From G965216255 sp965216255 (GTDB lineage Bacteria; Bacteroidota; Rhodothermia; Rhodothermales; Bin80): DNA of 64,000 nucleotides. Each line of letters opens with the position of its first letter. Within the stretch, counting starts at the first letter, position 1. Under the pieces are notes generated by a model. It worked only from the letters and a program-made list of their open reading frames with translations, made no database searches and was not told where the DNA came from. The DNA lies in assembly GCA_965216255.1 (NCBI GenBank), contig OZ244148.1:1612001-1676000 (forward strand), written 5' to 3'. Shown here piece by piece: positions 37,857 through 46,997 of this stretch. The position numbers and the translations under genes are program-made.

Positions 37857-38978
37857 CTACCGTATGGGCCTCAGAAGTCGATTGTATCGGATCTGGCCGA
37901 GGAGCGGCGGGCTGCCCGCGGCGTCCCAAGAGAAATAAGTCAGCACCGCCTTCCCCACGACGTGGGTCATCGGGACAAAGCCCCAGAAGCGGCTGTCTTC
38001 CGAATTGTCACGATTGTCACCCATGACGAAGAAATAGTCATGAGAAAACGTGTATGATGTGGTGCTCTTGCCGTCGATCCGAAAGCCGTCCGCAACCCGG
38101 GCCGTGGCGTGCCCCTCATACTTGCGAATCACAGGCTCGTAGTACAGCCAGTTCTCCGCTGTAAGCATCACTTCCTCGCCCGCCTTCGGTACACGTACCG
38201 GTCCGTAGTTGTCTGGCGTGTAGCCCAGATTTGGCGGGTACATGCCCGCGCTATAACGGCCGTCAGACCTGCTGACGGCAGGTCTGACACGGTCCACGTA
38301 CGGCCACGCGCCGAGCTTTTCCGCAGCGGACTGCGTGGCAAGGACACGGTCAATGGCAGGATTGGAGGTTGGCGTCAATTCCTCAATACCCAGGTCGCGT
38401 AGCCGTTCACGTGGAAGCCGAACTCGCGGATCATTCTTGTATACGTACCACTGCTGCTGCATGCCCTCCAGGAGCGGTTGGACCCTGCCATTTATGGTTA
38501 CCACTTTGTCGCCTACGCGAATAGAATCTCCCGGCAATCCAATGACGCGCTTGATGTAATGCATCTTGCGATCGACGGGCTTGTCCTCATCCGCAGGCCA
38601 ATTGAACACCATCGCGTCCCCGCGCTTTACCCGGCTAAAGCCGGGAAATCGGGTCCAGGGAAGATTGACGCCCTTAAGGTACAGCGGGGTAAACGGAATC
38701 CCGAGGCTCAAGGGCGTACGCGTGCCATAGTGCAGCTTGGAGACAAAGAGGTAGTCTCCCACAAGCAGACTCTTCTCCATGGACGGCGTCGGGATCCGGA
38801 AAAGATCGAAGAAGAGCGTGCGAACGATGACCATCACCACTACGGCAAATAGCATCGCGTCCACCCACTCCCTGATCGCGCCCTTTTGCTTCTTGCCCGT
38901 GCCTTCGTCGCGGGACCGGATGCGCGCGCGCTCGGCCCGCTGCCTGCGGCGCGTCTTCTTGTTAGGGATACTTGTCAA
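37857..38978 (-). CDS. lepB: Signal peptidase I
   Basis: A type I signal peptidase of about 373 aa. A basic cytosolic start is followed by one TM (AMLFAVVVMVIVRTLFF). Then come box B with the catalytic Ser (RIPTPSMEKSLLVGDYLFV), box D with the general-base Lys (MHYIKRVIGLPGDSI), and box E (FFVMGDNRDNSEDSRFWGFV). Between boxes D and E there is a long insertion of roughly 150 residues, as in several Bacteroidetes LepB proteins. A TTG at 38978 gives a start 19 bp after the upstream gene; an in-frame ATG at 39077 would overlap that gene by 80 bp. The start is uncertain, the identity is not. Confidence 0.92.
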   Translation of the reverse strand: MTSIPNKKTRRRQRAERARIRSRDEGTGKKQKGAIREWVDAMLFAVVVMVIVRTLFFDLFRIPTPSMEKSLLVGDYLFVSKLHYGTRTPLSLGIPFTPLYLKGVNLPWTRFPGFSRVKRGDAMVFNWPADEDKPVDRKMHYIKRVIGLPGDSIRVGDKVVTINGRVQPLLEGMQQQWYVYKNDPRVRLPRERLRDLGIEELTPTSNPAIDRVLATQSAAEKLGAWPYVDRVRPAVSRSDGRYSAGMYPPNLGYTPDNYGPVRVPKAGEEVMLTAENWLYYEPVIRKYEGHATARVADGFRIDGKSTTSYTFSHDYFFVMGDNRDNSEDSRFWGFVPMTHVVGKAVLTYFSWDAAGSPPLLGQIRYNRLLRPIR

Positions 38979-38997
38979 GGCCTGAGTATGATTTCGA

Positions 38998-39819
38998 TTA
39001 CCTGGGACGGATCGATGGTCGGCCGCGCGCAAGGTTCGGCCGCCGTATGCGCTCGGTGAAGAAGGTCTTGCCGTCAAAACCGGTTTGGTACCACCGGGCA
39101 GAGACGGGGCTATAGTAATAGTCCGTGTATGACGCGGGAACCTCCCGGCGCACGATGTCCCCCAAGAACGACTGCCTCAGATTGAATAGTTCGGTCCGGT
39201 ACGTGTGATCACCGGCAAAAATAATCCCCCGGTCAAGAGGACCGGTGGCATCCATGACCATGACGTGAATAGAATCATTTAGCACGAACCAGTATTCGAA
39301 CTGCAGCCCTTCGTCCACAGCCGCGCTGCCTAACTCAACCAGGGTATGTGTGGGAGGCCCGAACCTGCTTTCCATGTGCGCCCGGATGACCGGGGTTGCG
39401 GTCGTGTCCAAGGTTGTGAAATAGTTGCCGCCAAGGTAGGCCCACTTGGTGGCCGCAAATGCATGGCGGTAACGCACACTGGAATCCGGAGCAATGACCT
39501 GCCAGCTTTTTGCTTCCCCGGCCCACTCCGGCTCCACGACATCCACATAGTCGAAGGCCTGGCGCGATATCCAGGGCCCGAGAGTGTCAGACAACACATA
39601 GATATGCTTCATCCGACGGGGCGCGACATACCGCTCATACCCTCCAAGGGCGCGCAGGAATTCCTTCGTGAATCGCAGATCTGCGTACACCATGCCCAGA
39701 TCCCCAGGATCAATCCGCGGCAGCCTCTGTGCCAAAGATGGCGCCGCCACGCCCAGCAGCAGCAATGCCCAAATCGATCGGCGCACGCTGACGAATCGCT
39801 CAGAACCGGTGTTTGACAT
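38998..39819 (-). CDS. Exported protein of unknown function
   Basis: A 273-aa protein with a clear signal peptide (SIWALLLLGVAAPSLAQ) from ATG 39819. The mature part contains GYERYVAPRRMKHIYVLSD, VRYRHAFAATKWAYLGGNY and LFNLRQSFLGDIVRRE. The C-terminal segment YTDYYYSPVSARWYQTGF is rich in Tyr. It resembles the GWxTD-type or periplasmic hypothetical proteins seen next to lepB in this lineage, but I cannot assign a function. It lies between lepA (22 bp upstream) and lepB, so the three probably form one transcription unit. Confidence 0.7.
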   Translation of the reverse strand: MSNTGSERFVSVRRSIWALLLLGVAAPSLAQRLPRIDPGDLGMVYADLRFTKEFLRALGGYERYVAPRRMKHIYVLSDTLGPWISRQAFDYVDVVEPEWAGEAKSWQVIAPDSSVRYRHAFAATKWAYLGGNYFTTLDTTATPVIRAHMESRFGPPTHTLVELGSAAVDEGLQFEYWFVLNDSIHVMVMDATGPLDRGIIFAGDHTYRTELFNLRQSFLGDIVRREVPASYTDYYYSPVSARWYQTGFDGKTFFTERIRRPNLARGRPSIRPR

Positions 39820-39841
39820 GTGTTCGTAAGGCGGACCGGTT

Positions 39842-41647
39842 CTAATCCTCCATGGACAATACGGCAAGGAACGCTTCCTGGGGCACCTCCACACTGCCCA
39901 CATGTTTCATACGCTTCTTGCCTTCCTTTTGTTTTTCCAAGAGCTTGCGCTTTCGCGAGATATCACCCCCATAACACTTGGCGGTCACGTCCTTCCGCGT
40001 GGCCTTAACCGTGGTCCGGGCAATTACGCGGCTACCGACGGCCGCCTGTATTGCTACCTCGAACATCTGCCTCGGAATGAGTTCCTTTAGCTTGGAGGTC
40101 ACCTTGCGGCCCATCTCGTAGGCGCTTTCTCTGTGGACAATGGTCGAGAGCGCATCTACCGCATCACCGTTGATGAGAATGTCTAGCTTGACAAGGTCGC
40201 TGCGCCGGTAATCGAAAAAATCGTAATCGAAGGACGCGTAACCCCTGCTCAGGCTCTTCAGCTTGTCGTAGAAATCAAAAACGATCTCTGCCAGGGGCAG
40301 TTCATATTCGAGGCTGACCCTTTCCGTGTCCAGGTAGGTTTGATTGACGTACGCGCCCCGGCGTTCCTTGCAGAGCCGCATAAGACTGCCGATAAACTCC
40401 GTCGGTGTAATGATCTCGGCCTTGACAAACGGCTCACGGATGTGGTCCTTGGAGCTGTCTGTGGGCACCTTATTCGGGTTTTCCACGACACGGACTTCGC
40501 CGGATGTCAAGACGACTTCGTACTTGACGTTGGGTAGCGTGGTGATAATGTCGAGGTCAAACTCGCGATCCAGACGCTCCTGGACGATTTCCATGTGAAG
40601 CAGGCCCAGGAATCCAACGCGGAATCCGAAACCGAGCGCCTCGGATGTCTCAGGCTCGAACGTGATGGCCGCGTCATTCAGTTGTAGCCGCTCGAGCGAC
40701 GCACGCAGATCCTCAAAGTCCTCCGAGCTTGCCGGATAGACCCCGGAAAACACCATGGGCTTGACTTCGCGGAAGCCGGCGATGGACTCCGGCGCGGGCC
40801 TACGCGCATGCGTGATCGTATCGCCAACCCGCGTGTCCCGCACATCCTTGATCGAGCCGATTATGTAGCCCACGTCTCCCGCGCGAAGCTCCTCAGCCGG
40901 CTCCAGGCCGAGACGCAGCACACCAAGTTCCTCCGCGCCATAGCGCTTTCCGGTGGCCATGAAGAGCATCTCCTCCCGCTTCTTCAAGGTCCCCTGAAAC
41001 ACCCGCACGTACGCGACGGCCCCGCGATACTGGTTAAAGATGGAATCAAAGATCAGCGCCTGCAGCCGGGCCCCTGGATCACCCGCAGGCGGAGGAATGC
41101 GGCGGATGACCGCCTCCAGTACCTCCCGCACGCCCTTGCCTGTCTTGGCGCTGATGCAGAGAATTTCCTCAGCCGGCTCTCCTATCAGCATTTCAACAGA
41201 CATCGCCACCGTATCCGGCCTGGCGCTCGGCAGGTCCACCTTGTTAAGCACCGGGATGACTTCGAGGTCGCTATCCATCGCCAAATAAAGGTTGCTAATG
41301 GTCTGCGCCTCTATGCCCTGGGCTGCATCCACAACCAGTATGGCGCCTTCACAGGCCATGAGGGCCCTGGAAACCTCGTAGGTAAAATCCACATGGCCTG
41401 GCGTATCGATAAGATTGAGGATGTACTCCTGGCCGTCATCAGCCGTGTACGCCATGCGTATGGCGTGGCTCTTTATGGTAATGCCCCGCTCACGCTCCAG
41501 ATCCATGGAATCCAGCATCTGGTCCTGCATGTCGCGCTGCGACACCGTTCCGGTTAGTTCCAGAAGGCGATCGGCAAGCGTGCTCTTGCCATGATCGATG
41601 TGCGCGATGACGCAAAAATTACGTATGCGGCCGAGATTGGAAGACAT
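39842..41647 (-). CDS. lepA: Elongation factor 4 (ribosomal back-translocase LepA)
   Basis: A 601-aa translational GTPase. G1 AHIDHGKSTLADRLLE, the G2 region RGITIKSHAIRM, G3 DTPGHVDFTYEVSRAL, G4 NKVDLPSARPD and G5 SAKTGKGV are all intact. LepA-specific domains follow: EPxEExRAGDVGYI, KPMVFSGVYP, and a C-terminal domain ending with RKDVTAKCYGGDISRKRKLL and KKRMKHVGSVEVPQEAF. Length and order match the family. It heads a minus-strand cluster lepA, exported protein, lepB, an arrangement common because LepB is encoded next to LepA in many bacteria. Confidence 0.97.
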   Translation of the reverse strand: MSSNLGRIRNFCVIAHIDHGKSTLADRLLELTGTVSQRDMQDQMLDSMDLERERGITIKSHAIRMAYTADDGQEYILNLIDTPGHVDFTYEVSRALMACEGAILVVDAAQGIEAQTISNLYLAMDSDLEVIPVLNKVDLPSARPDTVAMSVEMLIGEPAEEILCISAKTGKGVREVLEAVIRRIPPPAGDPGARLQALIFDSIFNQYRGAVAYVRVFQGTLKKREEMLFMATGKRYGAEELGVLRLGLEPAEELRAGDVGYIIGSIKDVRDTRVGDTITHARRPAPESIAGFREVKPMVFSGVYPASSEDFEDLRASLERLQLNDAAITFEPETSEALGFGFRVGFLGLLHMEIVQERLDREFDLDIITTLPNVKYEVVLTSGEVRVVENPNKVPTDSSKDHIREPFVKAEIITPTEFIGSLMRLCKERRGAYVNQTYLDTERVSLEYELPLAEIVFDFYDKLKSLSRGYASFDYDFFDYRRSDLVKLDILINGDAVDALSTIVHRESAYEMGRKVTSKLKELIPRQMFEVAIQAAVGSRVIARTTVKATRKDVTAKCYGGDISRKRKLLEKQKEGKKRMKHVGSVEVPQEAFLAVLSMED

Positions 41648-42149
41648 GGGTTAGGCATGGTTGCGTGCGCACGATAAGATACGGCTTCGCACGTCACACG
41701 GGAGGGTACACGCTGGACGCCCGGTCTAATCGTAGTATTCTATCCACAATTGGGACATCCGTGATTGAAAGGCTGGGCCGGAAGAGGTCTGTCGCCTCGC
41801 TGGGATTAGCAACCATGGCCCAGTCCCCGGTACCGACATTCATCATAACCCGCGCCGCACCGGGCGCAGCGCAGGACAACTGCGCCACTAAAGGCATCGG
41901 GCGTCCCTCCGTGCACCTGGACTCGCAACGCGCCCAAGCCTGCACTCACACGGTCCACCGCCGCAATGACTATACTCTGTCGCCCACCGGAATCACCTAC
42001 CGGTTTCACGATCTGCAGCTTCGTGCCCACCAGCGTTTCGACCCTGCACATAGCCCAGACGGTACCAATAACCTTTCCCGGTAACCATACCCTACTACTA
42101 AACCAAACACCCTTGACACCGGCGCAGTGCCGGAACCTGAAACCCTGTG
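41648..42149. other. Non-coding stretch between lepA and tRNA-Leu
   Basis: About 500 bp with only short, unconvincing ORFs. It must contain the lepA promoter on the minus strand and the 3' flank of tRNA-Leu. I see no clear terminator hairpin. Confidence 0.4.
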
Positions 42150-42233
42150 TGCCCTGGAGAGGACTCGAACCTCCACGCCCGTGCGGGCACAGCATCCTGA
42201 ATGCTGCGCGTCTGCCAGTTCCGCCACCAGGGC
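42150..42233 (-). tRNA. tRNA-Leu (anticodon CAG)
   Basis: An 84-nt tRNA on the minus strand. It starts GCCCTGG and ends CCAGGGC plus a discriminator A, pairing as the acceptor stem. The anticodon arm is CAGCA, loop TTCAGGA, TGCTG, giving CAG. A long variable arm, typical of tRNA-Leu, precedes the T arm with GGTTCGAGTCC. CCA is not encoded. Confidence 0.93.
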
Positions 42234-42366
42234 CGGGGCAATTGCTACCGAAATCCTAGGCTCTTGTTCCTTGTAGAATGGGCATACCTCGCAACTATCT
42301 TACGCTCGTGCCGTTCTTCGCTACTTGACGCTACTTGCACGGGTGTCGTATCATTACACTCGATTT

Positions 42367-42438
42367 TCCTCGGTAGCTCAATGGTAGAGCATGCGGCTGT
42401 TAACCGCAGGGTTGTAGGTTCGAGTCCTACCCGGGGAG
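42367..42438 (+). tRNA. tRNA-Asn (anticodon GTT)
   Basis: A 72-nt tRNA on the plus strand. Acceptor strands TCCTCGG and CCGGGGA pair. The D arm contains AGCTCAATGGTAGAGC, the anticodon arm is GCGGC, TGTTAA, CCGC with anticodon GTT, and the T arm has GTAGGTTCGAGTCCTAC. The T4-G69 wobble in the acceptor is acceptable. Confidence 0.92.
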
Positions 42439-42580
42439 CAAGAAGATTGCGGTCATCCGTGTGATAGAGAATCGGCCCGCGGGCTAGGAGACAATTCGTA
42501 TTCGGCAATGGATGCGCCAGCCCCCTTCCGCAAACGCTGACCTGATGCCCCGCGAAACAGGGTAACACGCAGGCCAGGCT

Positions 42581-42861
42581 CTACCGGTTTGGCTGGTCGC
42601 GAACCCTGCCTGTTATCGCAAGATGAATGCCGTCGCCCTCCGGGGACAGCTCCGTCAAACCCAAAGCACAGACGGCAGCCAGCCACGAATTTAACCCCTC
42701 CATGCCCTCAAACTGAAAAACAGTTGCACTTTGTACGGACAGCCACCCTGGTCATTTGGGCTGCCCACGATCTGGAATTCCTGGAGGGCTTCTTCGTCCC
42801 TGATGATGTCAAGAAACACCGCCGGAATCCCTGACAGGCCGTCGAAGGCTTGCATTCTCCC
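42581..42861 (-). pseudogene. Small secreted protein gene, exon 2 (with a frame break)
   Basis: This is the 3' part of the gene begun at 48290, after intron array 2. It starts GGG at 42861 and reads GRMQAFDGLSGIPAVFLDII, QEFQIVGSPNDQGGCPYKVQ, then LFFSLRAWRG and a TAA at 42691. If one T is added to the five-T run near 42716-42720, the frame continues as FQFEGMEGLNSWLAAVCAL and GDGIHLAITGRVRDQPN to a TAG at 42581. That continuation looks like real protein, so a one-base deletion or a sequencing error in the T run is likely. I do not recognise the family. Confidence 0.6.
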
Positions 42862-43411
42862 GTAGAGTCGGCGGGAGGCGCACCTGCCTTAGGATCCGGT
42901 GGCTTGTCCGTCGCTTTCGCTCCGGGCCGCAGTCCGGCTTCCCTAACCGTGTTTCCTCCCGCCGCTCACCGAACCGGGCGTGCGGCACTACCGCACCCGG
43001 CTCTCCAGGCGGATCATGCAACTCGCACTCGGACAACGGCGTCGCCCCATGGAGCTTCTCCTGTTCAAAGACTTGCACGGTCCCTGTTTCCACTCCATGA
43101 CTTGAGTCCGTTGGCCATCAGGCCTGTTTACGCCCTGATAGCACCCCGTGGCGTGCCTGGCATGCCACATGGCTCCTTCACTTTCGCATGTGATGCCGCC
43201 GAGGTCTCCGACCATATACCCGGTTAGTAGGTCTCTGCCAATGCCGTGGCCTTTCCCTCTACGAACATCGCTCCGCACCTGCGGCCTCTTTCCTCCACGG
43301 GCATTACCCGCATCTGCGGTACTACGGGCCACTCCGCCACCCTCTCGGCCCGGCCTGACCCTTGCGGGCTTCCGGTTGGTGTGTGCTGCACCGCCGACAG
43401 GGCTTCCATCG

Positions 43412-44071
43412 ATCGGGATAGGTGGGGGCCTCACGGCCCCCACCCTCCCACACCACCGTGCGTACGGGTCCGTACACGGCGGTTCAATGGACTTGAGCAA
43501 ACCGACTTGGGTGCCAGGGCCACCAGGCCGCTACGTGCCGGGAGTTCGGATTCGGGTTGCGCCGTGCGAACTTCGGTCCCTTCCCCACGGGCACCGCCGG
43601 ATTCACCGGGGCTGTCCCACGCAAAAGGCAGCGTTAGCTGGATTTTCTGCCGCATTGCTCGCATGAGCTTGCCGTCCTACTATCCCTGTCCATTGTTCGG
43701 GCCTTCGTCGGCTAAGCCGACTACTATGCCCTCTGCTGACTTCTACGTTGCGGTCACGTGCCTTACGACACGCTCAGTCCGGCTTAGCCGGACACAACGC
43801 AGATCTCCCAGGGTAAGACCAACCGCCTTCCCTGCACACCCGCCGAATCTACCACCCCGACGCATAGATGACGCGGACTTTGCGATAACCGGCTCGCTCG
43901 TCCGATCGGGTAGGCCTCGTATTCGGTTCTTGTTCATCGGGTCGCAGGTTTGCTCCACGCTTCCTTCAGACCCCGCCTCACGACGACGCCCTTGCGCTTC
44001 GCTAATCCTTCGCCGCCATCTGGCTGGATAGAGGACTTGCACCTCCAAGCTGTTGATCATGCCTGGCACAC
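43412..44071 (-). mobile_element. Group II intron C2 (660 bp, inside A4)
   Basis: A family C copy nearly identical to C1, from GTGTGCCAGG at 44071 to CCCGAT at 43412. It has the same vestigial maturase start, MRAMRQKIQLTLPFAWD, and the same domain V hairpin. The insertion point is the same position in the 3' end of a family A intron as for C1 and C3. Confidence 0.86.
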
Positions 44072-44243
44072 CAGTATTCCCCGGGTTTCCCCGGGGCCCC
44101 CGCACAGATCCGGACGTGCCCGTTAAGGCATCCGGCTCCTCCCTCAGGTCGCGCCGCCGCGCATGACGTTAATGGGCCGGCTAACCAACCCATAGCCGTA
44201 ACCGAACCATCCCATGTGACACACGAAGTCCGGCTCTGCGTCC

Positions 44244-45121
44244 GTAGAGTCGGCGGGAGGCGCACCTGCCGTAGGATCCGGTGGCTTGTCCGTCGCTTTC
44301 GCTCCGGGCCGCAGTCCGGCTTCCCTAACCGTGTTTCCTCCCGCCGCTCACCGAACCGGGCGTGCGGCACTACCGCACCCGGCTCTCCAGGCGGATCATG
44401 CAACTCGCACTCGGACAACGGCGTCGCCCCATGGAGCTTCTCCTGTTCAAAGACTTGCACGGTCCCTGTTTCCACTCCATGACTTGAGTCCGTTGATCAT
44501 CAGGCCTGTTTACGCCCTGATAACACCCCGTGGCGTGCCTAGCATGCCACATGGCTCCTTCACTTTCGCATGTGATGCCGCCGAGGTCTCCGACCATTTA
44601 CCGGTTTAGTAGGTCTCTGCCAATGCCGTGGCCTTTCCCTCTACGAACATCGCTCCGCACCTGCGGCCCCTTTCCTCCACGGGCATTACCCCGTCTCTAC
44701 GGTACTACGGGCCACTCCGCCACCCTCTCGGCCCGGCCTGACCCTTGCGGGCTTCCGGTTGGTGTGTGCTACACCGCCGTCAGGGCTTCCCGTGTTGCAA
44801 CTCCTTCCATCTTGCATGCATGCCAGTGCCAGTACCCCGGCGGAAATAGACCGGTGCACGTGTCGTTCTCTTCCCGGTCTACCAGCGGCCTTCCCCATGA
44901 CACCGGAGGGTCGGCTTCCGCATTGCCCTTTTCGAGGCCTGCTCGGCATTCACTGCGCGTTCCGGCCTGCATGCTCGCTAAATCGCCTAAGCGATCCTTT
45001 TGCCAAAGTGCTTCAGTCCATGTTGTTACCTCCATAAACCGCCTTGGTCGCTACCAACTGAAACGACAGCTGTTGCGTGGGATTCGCACCCACAAGGAAG
45101 AAGCGCCTTATCACGGCGCAC
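44244..45121 (-). mobile_element. Group II intron B4 (878 bp, in A4, tandem with B5)
   Basis: An uninterrupted family B copy from GTGCGCCGTGATAAGG at 45121 to CGACTCTAC at 44244, next to the A4 sequence GGACGCAGAG. Its 5' end directly abuts the 3' end of B5 (CGACTCTAC, then GTGCGCC) with no exon sequence between them, so two B introns occupy one site head to tail. Confidence 0.87.
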
Positions 45122-45668
45122 GTAGAGTCGGCGGGAGGCGCACCTGCCGTAGGATCCGGTGGCTTGTCCGTCGCTTTCGCTCCGGGCCGCAGTCCGGCTT
45201 CCCTAACCGTGTTTCCTCCCGCCGCTCACCGAACCGGGCGTGCGGCACTACCGCACCCGGCTCTCCAGGCGGATCATGCAACTCGCACTCGGACAACGGC
45301 GTCGCCCCATGGAGCTTCTCCTGTTCAAAGACTTGCACGGTCCCTGTTTCCACTCCATGACTTGAGTCCGTTGATCATCAGGCCTGTTTACGCCCTGATA
45401 ACACCCCGTGGCGTGCCTAGCATGCCACATGGCTCCTTCACTTTCGCATGTGATGCCGCCGAGGTCTCCGACCATTTACCGGTTTAGTAGGTCTCTGCCA
45501 ATGCCGTGGCCTTTCCCTCTACGAACATCGCTCCGCACCTGCGGCCCCTTTCCTCCACGGGCATTACCCCGTCTCTACGGTACTACGGGCCACTCCGCCA
45601 CCCTCTCGGCCCGGCCTGACCCTTGCGGGCTTCCGGTTGGTGTGTGCTACACCGCCGTCAGGGCTTCC

Positions 45669-46997
45669 ATCGATCGGGATAGGTGGGGGCCTCACGGCCC
45701 CCACCCCCCCACACCACCGTGCGTACGGGTCCGTACACGGCGGTTCAATGGACTTGAGCAAACCGACTTGGGTGCCAGGGCCACCAGGCCGCTACGTGCC
45801 GGGAGTTCGGATTCGGGTTGCGCCGTGCGAACTTCGGTCCCTTCCCCACGGGCACCGCCGGATTCACCGGGGCTGTCCCACGCAAAAGGCAGCGTTAGCT
45901 GGATTTTCTGCCGCATTGCTCGCATGAGCTTGCCGTCCTACTATCCCTGTCCATTGTTCGGGCCTTCGTCGGCTAAGCCGACTACTATGCCCTCTGCTGA
46001 CTTCTGCGTTGCGGTCACGTGCCTTACGACACGTTCAGTCCGGCTTAGCCGGACACAACGCAGATCTCCCAGGGTAAGACCAACCGCCTTCCCCGCACAC
46101 CTGCCGAATCTACCACCCCGACGCATAGATGACGCGGACTTTGCGATAACCGGCTCGCTCGTCCGATCGGGTAGGCCTCGTATTCGGTTCTTGTTCATCA
46201 GGTCGCGGGTTTGCTACACGCTTCCTTCAGACCCCGCCTCACGACGACGCCCTTGCGCTTCGCTAATCCTTCGCCGCCATCTGGCTGGATAGAGGACTTG
46301 CACCTCCAAGCTGTTGATCATGCCTGGCACACCGGTAGGCCCCGGGTTTCCCCGGGGCCCCCGCACAGATCCGGACGTGCCCGTTAAGGCATCCGGCTCC
46401 TCCCTCAGGTCGCGCCGCCGCGCATGACGTTAATGGGCCGGCTAACCAACCCATAGCCGTAACCGAACCATCCCATGTGACACACGAAGTCCGGCTCTGC
46501 GTCCGGGGTGTGTTGGGTTGTCCGATTTCCCCTCGGGTGCGACGCTTCGCTCCACCAACTCCTCCGCGCGGTCCTCCGCGCTTTGTTCGCCGGCTTCATC
46601 GCTACTATCATCGCATCTGACTCCTCCTCGCCGTTCATCCTCCGCTCGGCAATGCCTTGGCTTTGGCGGCCCCGCCCTAAGCGCTGGGCAGCGAGGAGGC
46701 CTCCCAGGTCCCAACCTTGTACGTACATACGTGCCTGAGTTCTTGGACGCCGCGGAGCCCTCTTGAACCTCACCATATCGGTCCAATCAGTATTGCCTTC
46801 AGCCAACACGAGGACTTCGGCACTCCGAACAATGGTCCTTTCGGCGCTCATTAGCTCCGCCCATATGCACCCCTGCCGACGCTTCGCCCGTTCCCTCACG
46901 AGAACGACCGCACGGCTTGGGGAGAGATATGGATTGGTTATATCCTTTACCACAGAGGACTTACACCTCCTGTACTTGGCCAGTTAGCCTGGCGCAC
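45669..46997 (-). mobile_element. Group II intron A5 (inside B5; holds C3)
   Basis: A family A copy from GTGCGCCAGG at 46997 to CGAT at 45669, with C3 in its 3' tail. Own sequence is about 669 bp. Its B site (AACACACCCC/GGACGCAGAG) is empty, so it shows the uninterrupted junction of the two A halves near 46505. Confidence 0.86.
45673..46332 (-). mobile_element. Group II intron C3 (660 bp, innermost of array 2)
   Basis: A family C copy from GTGTGCCAGG at 46332 to CCCGAT at 45673. It lies at the fifth level of nesting: B3, A4, B5, A5, C3. It differs from C1 and C2 by a few bases only. The insertion site CCTACCG/CGAT in A5 is the same as for the others. Confidence 0.86.
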
